NCBI GenBank assembly: GCA_013400115.1
Contig: VXBP01007107.1
Coordinates: 992,001-1,056,000, forward strand
DNA length: 64,000 bases
Reading direction: 5' to 3'
DNA from: Rhinopomastus cyanomelas
Lineage: Eukaryota; Chordata; Aves; Bucerotiformes; Rhinopomastidae
The position numbers and the translations under genes were made by a program. Under the pieces are notes generated by a model that saw only the letters and a list, made by a program, of their open reading frames with translations, was not told where the DNA came from and ran no database searches. Positions 57,816-64,000 of the stretch are shown here, one piece after another. The number at the start of each line of letters is the position of its first letter. Within the stretch, counting starts at the first letter, position 1.

Positions 57816-60800
57816 TCTGAGCTTGGTGCTCCATGCCAATACATTCATGTCCTTCATTAACAAACAATGCTCTCCCTTCTTCAAGACATTTTTATATCAA
57901 TAAGACCACTCAAATATTTAAGGCTAACTACATAACTATTTTTTTTAAATGCACCACATACTTTTTACTGTGAAATCTCTGGAGATTGGCAGATAAAAAA
58001 ACTACTGAAGCCTGAACCCTGAATGATAACAGGATCTATCATTACCAATTATTTATTACACATTAGTTTACACGTTTTGCAAGAATTTCTAACCATATCT
58101 GCAAGTGAAACATCAAGCTTCCATTTTTCACACATACCTGTGTGCAATGGTCCAGAACCCCAGGGTGTTCACCATCATTAAGGAAGCCAAGAAGAAGAAG
58201 AATCTCTCCAATTTACCTTCATGCAGGAAGTGTGGAAACCAGCTCCCTGTCAAAGCAGTCATTGAAGCAGAATTAGTTTATCTTGCAGGATGAGATGTGG
58301 CTCGGACAACAGATACAGAGATAAGTTTGTGTAAGACAGTCACAGCAGGGGCTTCAGAGCTATTTATAAGGATTTCACAGCGTCCATGGGTTTTTTTGAG
58401 TCTATAGTACTTTGCTCCTGCTTTGCAAACAGGAGATCTAGTGAAACTAAAGAACTTTCCTAACAAATTTGAAGTGTGCTGGAAAATTTAGCTCTGCATA
58501 GCTGGGCCTTCTCTCTATATTATCCTGTGCATGTAGTCAAATAAATGAAAAATGTGAACATTTTGGGGAGAAGTAGAGTTAAGGTTGTCTGTAGGAACCT
58601 TATTCACATCCTTCATGTTTTCAACAGGCTCTTCTTAAGAAAGGGAAAAAGCCCAACCCAAACAACACCCAAATGCAATAAGGGCATTTGTTTGGTGTCT
58701 TGCATACGAAGATTCTGCGTGACATTTAACTTTCTTTATCAACACATCCTTGTCTTGCACATAGCAGTTATTTGCACAAATCATGCCTTTTCCTACTAAG
58801 CCTTTGGCAGTACTGTCTGGGACATTTTGGTGGTTTCAGTGTCTTCAGTAGGGGACTGTACCACCTATACATACACTCAGAGCCTTCCCTGCCTATGCTC
58901 TTGTGCACTTTAGTTGGCAGCCGTGCTGCTTTAGAAGTGGTCCATTGCAACCAGATGTGGTCCACCTGCAAGAAGCTCAAGTGATAAACAGCAATGGAAA
59001 TCAAAATGCTTAAGGAGAAATCCAGTCCCAGTCAGTCTGCATCTGAAGACAATCAGTACCTATGGCAGGTACCATAATCAACTACAGCAAAAACACTAAA
59101 CCAAGGAGAAAAAGTTGTTATAGCAGATACAGCATATCAGAGAGTGCTCTACACTTCTGTCACATCCTTCTACAGTATTTGGGAATGTAGGACAAGTGCT
59201 GTCTTTGAAGAAGACAGAAATACTCTCTTCATTAGCAAGTTGTGAGGAGCAATAGCAGCAAAAAAAAATGTTAAATATATTGCACTGAGAATACGATCTT
59301 CATGCTATCCTGAACTCGGGAGGATTCACATCAGACCAGTTCCCAGTAGCAGGTGGAGTATATCAAGCACAAGCTTTTTTCGGGTTTACTTCCATCCAAA
59401 AGGAACACTGGTTTTGTTTGTGCTCTAAGATCAGTCTAAGATGCAAATCAGAAGTGATCAGGTGATTTAGATCAAAGGCACACTCTTGACGGAAACTAAA
59501 GCAACTAGCATCAGTGTGCCCAAAGTCACTTTTCTTTGCCCCCTCCAAGTCCGGTATAAAATCCTACCCATCTAACTAGAGTGGCTAGTCATCACCTGAA
59601 CGACCTAAAAGGGAGAAGAGATAAAAACAGCCTTCTTTGCTATAGCTGTGCTGTACTCAACTCATAGTTTTAGAGAGAAAGAGCAGTTCCACAGCCCTGG
59701 AAAGCCAGCAAAGGATAACATCCCACCCTGCCACAGACACAGATTTACACGTTTCTCTTTCCTCCACGTCTTAGAGTTGTAAACACATTTCTTTTCAAAG
59801 CAGTTACCTTTTGCTCTCCTGGGATTAACAGAGACCAACTGCCATCAGCATGGCTGTTTTCCCTAACTCCCTCGCAGTTTGCGCCGAGCCCAGTTACCTT
59901 TCTGCCTGTCACCGAGTGGCACCGACTCACTTGTGGGCGCTTGGTTCCTTTTGTAGTGTTACCTCAGAGCGAGTTCTAAAACATATCATTTAACATCACC
60001 TGCTGACTGAGCTCCTAGGTGCTATAACTTCATTTTAGTAGCGTATAAACTTTTACTGTCATAATTCACAATCAGGTAGTTTTTCATTTCACATCCCCCA
60101 ATGGCCAATAGAAGTCAGGGAGAGAACACATGTACCTGATGAAAGAGAAAGCATGCATGGGGTTTGGCACTACAGCTTGTCAAAGCAGAGTTCACACTGT
60201 CTACCAGGTTATTTACATCATCTGGGCTAACTAGATGAGCAGCAGGAGCTTCCTAATGGAGCGGCATTTACAGTGGAACCTGAACAGAAAAGACCTACTT
60301 AAAATAACACAGAGCAATAAAAGAAATAAAAGACAAATTTAGGAGCTTCTATGGGAACGGAATAAAAGTGACCTTTGAAACTGCCTTAATGCTAGCAAAG
60401 GGACCATACTTGAGTTCTAAAAGTGGGAAGGGTTAGTTTTATCATGGGGGGAGGGCAGCCTGACAAGCAGCAGACCTGGGTTTTGTCCCTACTTGACCTC
60501 ATACAGCAAAGAGTAATGCAATGGTTTCATATTTTTCATATTTTCGGACAAAAATATTTACATCTTCCCCCCTCTCCTTGTTTTGCCTTTTTAAATGGAA
60601 GTTAGTTAGTTTTCCAGGAATGAGGAGATAAACTTCATTAATTCTACTGCAAGTAGATGAATTCTACTTACATGCACTGCACAGAGAATTCTCTCCCGGC
60701 AGGAAGCCTTGAAAAAATACCTACTAGTGTTAAAACATCAACCATGTGTTTCAGGCAAAGAAAGTTTAGACACTCTCAACTCTTAACCTACTAACACCTT

Positions 60801-63800
60801 CCATAAGCTGTCTGCAGTCCCAAGGACCACCTCCCTGACTGGATTTGGGGTTCATACTTTCAGGATTTTACTTGCAGCCATGAACATCATGAATGTATCG
60901 GGACAGTTTGTTTGTTTTTACTGGAGTAAGATGCTCAGAGCACTACTGTGTTTGAAAAGGCCAGCATGTTCTCATCCTAAAATCAGCATGCAACATGCTA
61001 ACAATTCACATTCCCCCAAAAGAACCTCTGGGTTCTGTCAATCATTTAACTTTCTATGGAGACTGCCAACACAAGTGCCAATTACCAGGTTGGTTTGTCA
61101 CACAGAAAATTGTTCACTGGGAATTAACTTTCTACAACAAGCTCCTGATTTCCATTTTTATTCCAACAATGGAAGTACTTGGTAGCATGAATCACCACAG
61201 AGAGTCAGAAGTTTCCTTTAGCTGTGTATATTTATAACAACTTTTTCTTATTGGATAAAGGTCAATCGGTTATGCTGTTTTATGGCAAATTTACACAAAT
61301 TAGACAAACCAGAAGATTAAATCTAGTCAGTTCCTCAAGTCTGCTATACCAGGTGTTACCGGAATAAAATGTCTGGTAAACTCGATGGGACTGCAAAATG
61401 TCAGTGAGATTTTGCATCAGAAATGCTCAGATAGTACAAGGAAGAGGAATATTATACAATACCAAGAGAAAACACCTGATCCTACCAACACAGGCAAAAG
61501 GGTAGGTGAAGCAGGGATTAGGATACAGACAAAAATACTTTCTACTCATCTGTTCTCAGCAGATGAATGACAGTGACAAACTGCTGCAACACTCACCATC
61601 AAAGAAGGTGTCAAAAGGGCTGGAAGACAGTCCTTGACATATATTGGTGCACACAAGGTATCTGTAACTGTGATGGTACCCTCAAAGCTCTCAAGGGACA
61701 CACAACAAAGTTACATAAGAATGCATTCAGTCTGTTTATTGACTAAACAGCATCCCCTTTTCAGTCCTGGGAAAACACAGGAACAAACAATATCGTACAC
61801 CAGAAGTCACCCCATTCTGTATAACTCCTGCATTTTTAGCACTATCTTGCAACATCGGCCATGATTAAAGAAAAATTTCATTAATATCGTAGAAAAGGAT
61901 TGGATTGCCTTCCATCATTTCATCAAGCTGGTGGGCATATATTTAGTGTTTAATCATATCCAAATCAAAGTCTCAGTCTGCCTCTAATCCTTATTAGCTA
62001 AGTAGGCACCAGTGGACACCACCATCTGGACTGCAAGAAATATCCTTTAGCTTTATCATCTTTGATATTTAGAACCACTCAGGGCTCCAAACTGGAAAAT
62101 ATCCTACAAAAACCCAGCAAAAACAACAAAAAACCCCAATGCACACCCCCCCCCCACTTCTCAAAATGCAGCAGAAAAACTGTTTCTGGGGCAGTTTCCT
62201 TCCTCTGACCTTTTTTTAAGCCTTTCTTACGTATTTACATTAATATTTTTAGATAAGTGTATTCAAAAATGATTGGCATAGGAGGACAGGTTTTGTCTTG
62301 CATCTTCTTCGGTTAAAATGTTAGAAGAGGTAAGAGATCCAAAAGAAAGCAGTTTCCCAGCTTGTACTGAAAATATCACTGTCACCCATCATCTGTTTGC
62401 ACTCGTCAGATTTTTTTAAAAAGTCTTATTTTATCATATTCACACCATCCTCCATAGATGTGCTAAAAAATGATTAATGCAGCTTTGACGGTGACTGATA
62501 TCTGATCAACTTTGCCAATAAAAACCCAAACACTACTCTAAACTACTGACAGGAAATAAGATATAAAAGTCTTTAAATTTTGTCAACACCCTCTGTGCTT
62601 CAGCGCTTCAAAATACGTGCTGGAGTACCGACTTCACTGTGTCCCGAAACTGCTTTCTGGCAAACATGGTCTCATTGCTTAGAGATGGGAGACGCAGAAA
62701 TAGACTTGGCTCAGGTCTCAGTGAGCCAAGAACCATGAGACAAGACAAAGGCACCCGTAGACCAGGAGTGACATACTGAACCTTGTTAAATCTTACAAAA
62801 CTATTGCAAAAACACTATAATAACCTTTCAGCAAAAGAGAAAGAACTCTGGTCTTCTGACAGAAAGAAATCCAGCTTTTTAGAACAAACCTGTTCTGGTT
62901 GGTTTGCTTTACTCTGTTTCATAACCTGTTCAGATCCCAAATGTTTCGAAACACTTAAACAGAGCTGAAAAAAATTGCAACTGTGAGTAATTAGAGCTTC
63001 ATTTATGTCATTTGACTTGAGAGGTCACAATGTGATTCTTTAAGACACTGTCACCTTTAGGAGTCTCAGTAGTTAACCATTGGGTTTTAGAAGTTAAAAA
63101 GTATTATTTTGCTGATCTGAAGCTTGTCAACACAAACACCAATGAATGCTGTAGAAACACAACAGAAGTGTTTGGAAAAAAAAAACACAGATGAAGCAAG
63201 AGGATCTTGTATATAGCATTCCTACCAAAGGAGGAGAAAAAACAAAACCAAGCCTCTTCGGTTTTGTTATAGCTCCACAGCTCCAAAGTCAGTAGAACAA
63301 AGTCTAGCTGGGATGAGGAGTACTCTAAGTCTTCAGTCTGAAGGGTTATAACTAAAATGGAGAGACAGGAATACCAAAATAATAACACAGCAGCTTTGGA
63401 AGTACTGTTTCAGCACCTAGAATTATTTCAGTTATATGAACAAAGGGATCTCTGTCCTTCAGCTCAAGAATTCAAGTGCTTCCTTCACTTTTAAAATTCA
63501 CTTATGAAACAACTCTATTCTCTATTGAACACAGATTCATCAGCAAAGGAAAAAAAAAAAAACAAAGACTTCAATAAACTGTTGACTTATCTTGTAAGGC
63601 ATAAACCCAGAAAAACCCTGCAGGTTAGGGCTTACACTACATACTTCTCAACCGATTGAATCTGAAATAACTCCTTTTGAAACAGTGAGTTCTGCAGGAA
63701 TTGCAGCATTTATCTGCAAAAGGGTAACCCACAGAGTCTGTTTCTTCTAGTAGCTGGGCAAAGGGAGAAGTCTGAAGAGGCAAGAGAGAAGCAGAGAGTC

Positions 63801-64000
63801 TATGGGAGTAGGTTCCCTAGATATCTTTGAAACAACCTGAAGTACTTTCACCTATAAGACCATGGAACAGAAAGACAGACATGCTCTCAGTTCTTTGAAG
63901 TGCTAATCTTGCTCTTGTGGCCAGAGGTTCCCACATGAGCATGGCTGACATGAATGTACTCCTTCATGAACATAAAAAGATGTTTCCTAAGCAATTTATT
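57816..64000. other. unique AT-rich stretch without genes (6.2 kb)
   Basis: No CR1, SINE, LTR or gene is recognised. It contains a short poly(C) run (about 62147-62156), a poly(A) run (about 63550-63563) and scattered A-rich patches. All frames are short and without family resemblance. Confidence 0.5.

Noticed and set aside
1..64000. CRISPR arrays, bacterial operons, phage or toxin-antitoxin systems, viral genomes
   Set aside because: None is present. Repeat content, low coding density and LINE content are those of vertebrate nuclear DNA, and no retroviral gag/pol/env or LTR pair was seen.

Overview
The window looks like non-coding DNA from a bird genome (another archosaur or reptile cannot be excluded). 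About a fifth of it, by rough addition of visible pieces, is CR1 LINE retrotransposon. Many copies end in the short ATTCTATG-type repeats typical of CR1 3' ends, and there is no Alu, B2 or L1. Two faint tRNA/MIR-like SINE relics fit an amniote. I found no host protein-coding gene, no convincing host exon, no rRNA, tRNA or snRNA gene, no CRISPR array and no bacterial-style operon. All the long, homologous-looking reading frames are broken CR1 proteins: ORF1 with zinc-finger and SGNH-esterase parts, and ORF2 with endonuclease and reverse transcriptase parts.

Layout. 1-2665: unique sequence with two short CR1 tails. 2666-6087: one large CR1 insertion whose 5' part (ORF1 end plus endonuclease) is inverted against its 3' part (RT plus tail), the signature of twin priming. 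7580-8085: older minus-strand CR1. 9598-9975: a 115-bp direct repeat with a 250-bp period. 11190-12000: plus-strand CR1. 12515-12927: CCTT/CCCT pyrimidine tract interrupted by a 255-base assembly gap. 16236-16844: tRNA-SINE relic and a CR1 tail. 22146-22715: old CR1 with another CR1 tail nested inside. 26236-27541 and 32994-33884: two closely related plus-strand CR1 copies of a second subfamily, plus an older tail. 30325-30420: MIR-like relic. 35266-about 38190: minus-strand CR1 that reaches the 5' region but has lost its middle. 48132-50030: three CR1 scraps. 52950-53450: very old CR1/L3-like remnant. 54608-56143: CR1 inserted inside another CR1. 57578-57815: CR1 tail. The rest, including 38.2-48.1 kb and 57.8-64 kb, is unique AT-rich sequence without recognisable genes. 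Several stretches have the look of conserved non-coding elements, which only an alignment could establish.

The CR1 pieces do not work together as a system; each is a separate dead insertion. Their value is in the insertion mechanisms they record (5' inversion, nesting, internal deletion) and in showing where the assembly is weak: isolated single N bases sit exactly where about 500 bp of CR1 is missing. I saw no sign of a new biological system here.
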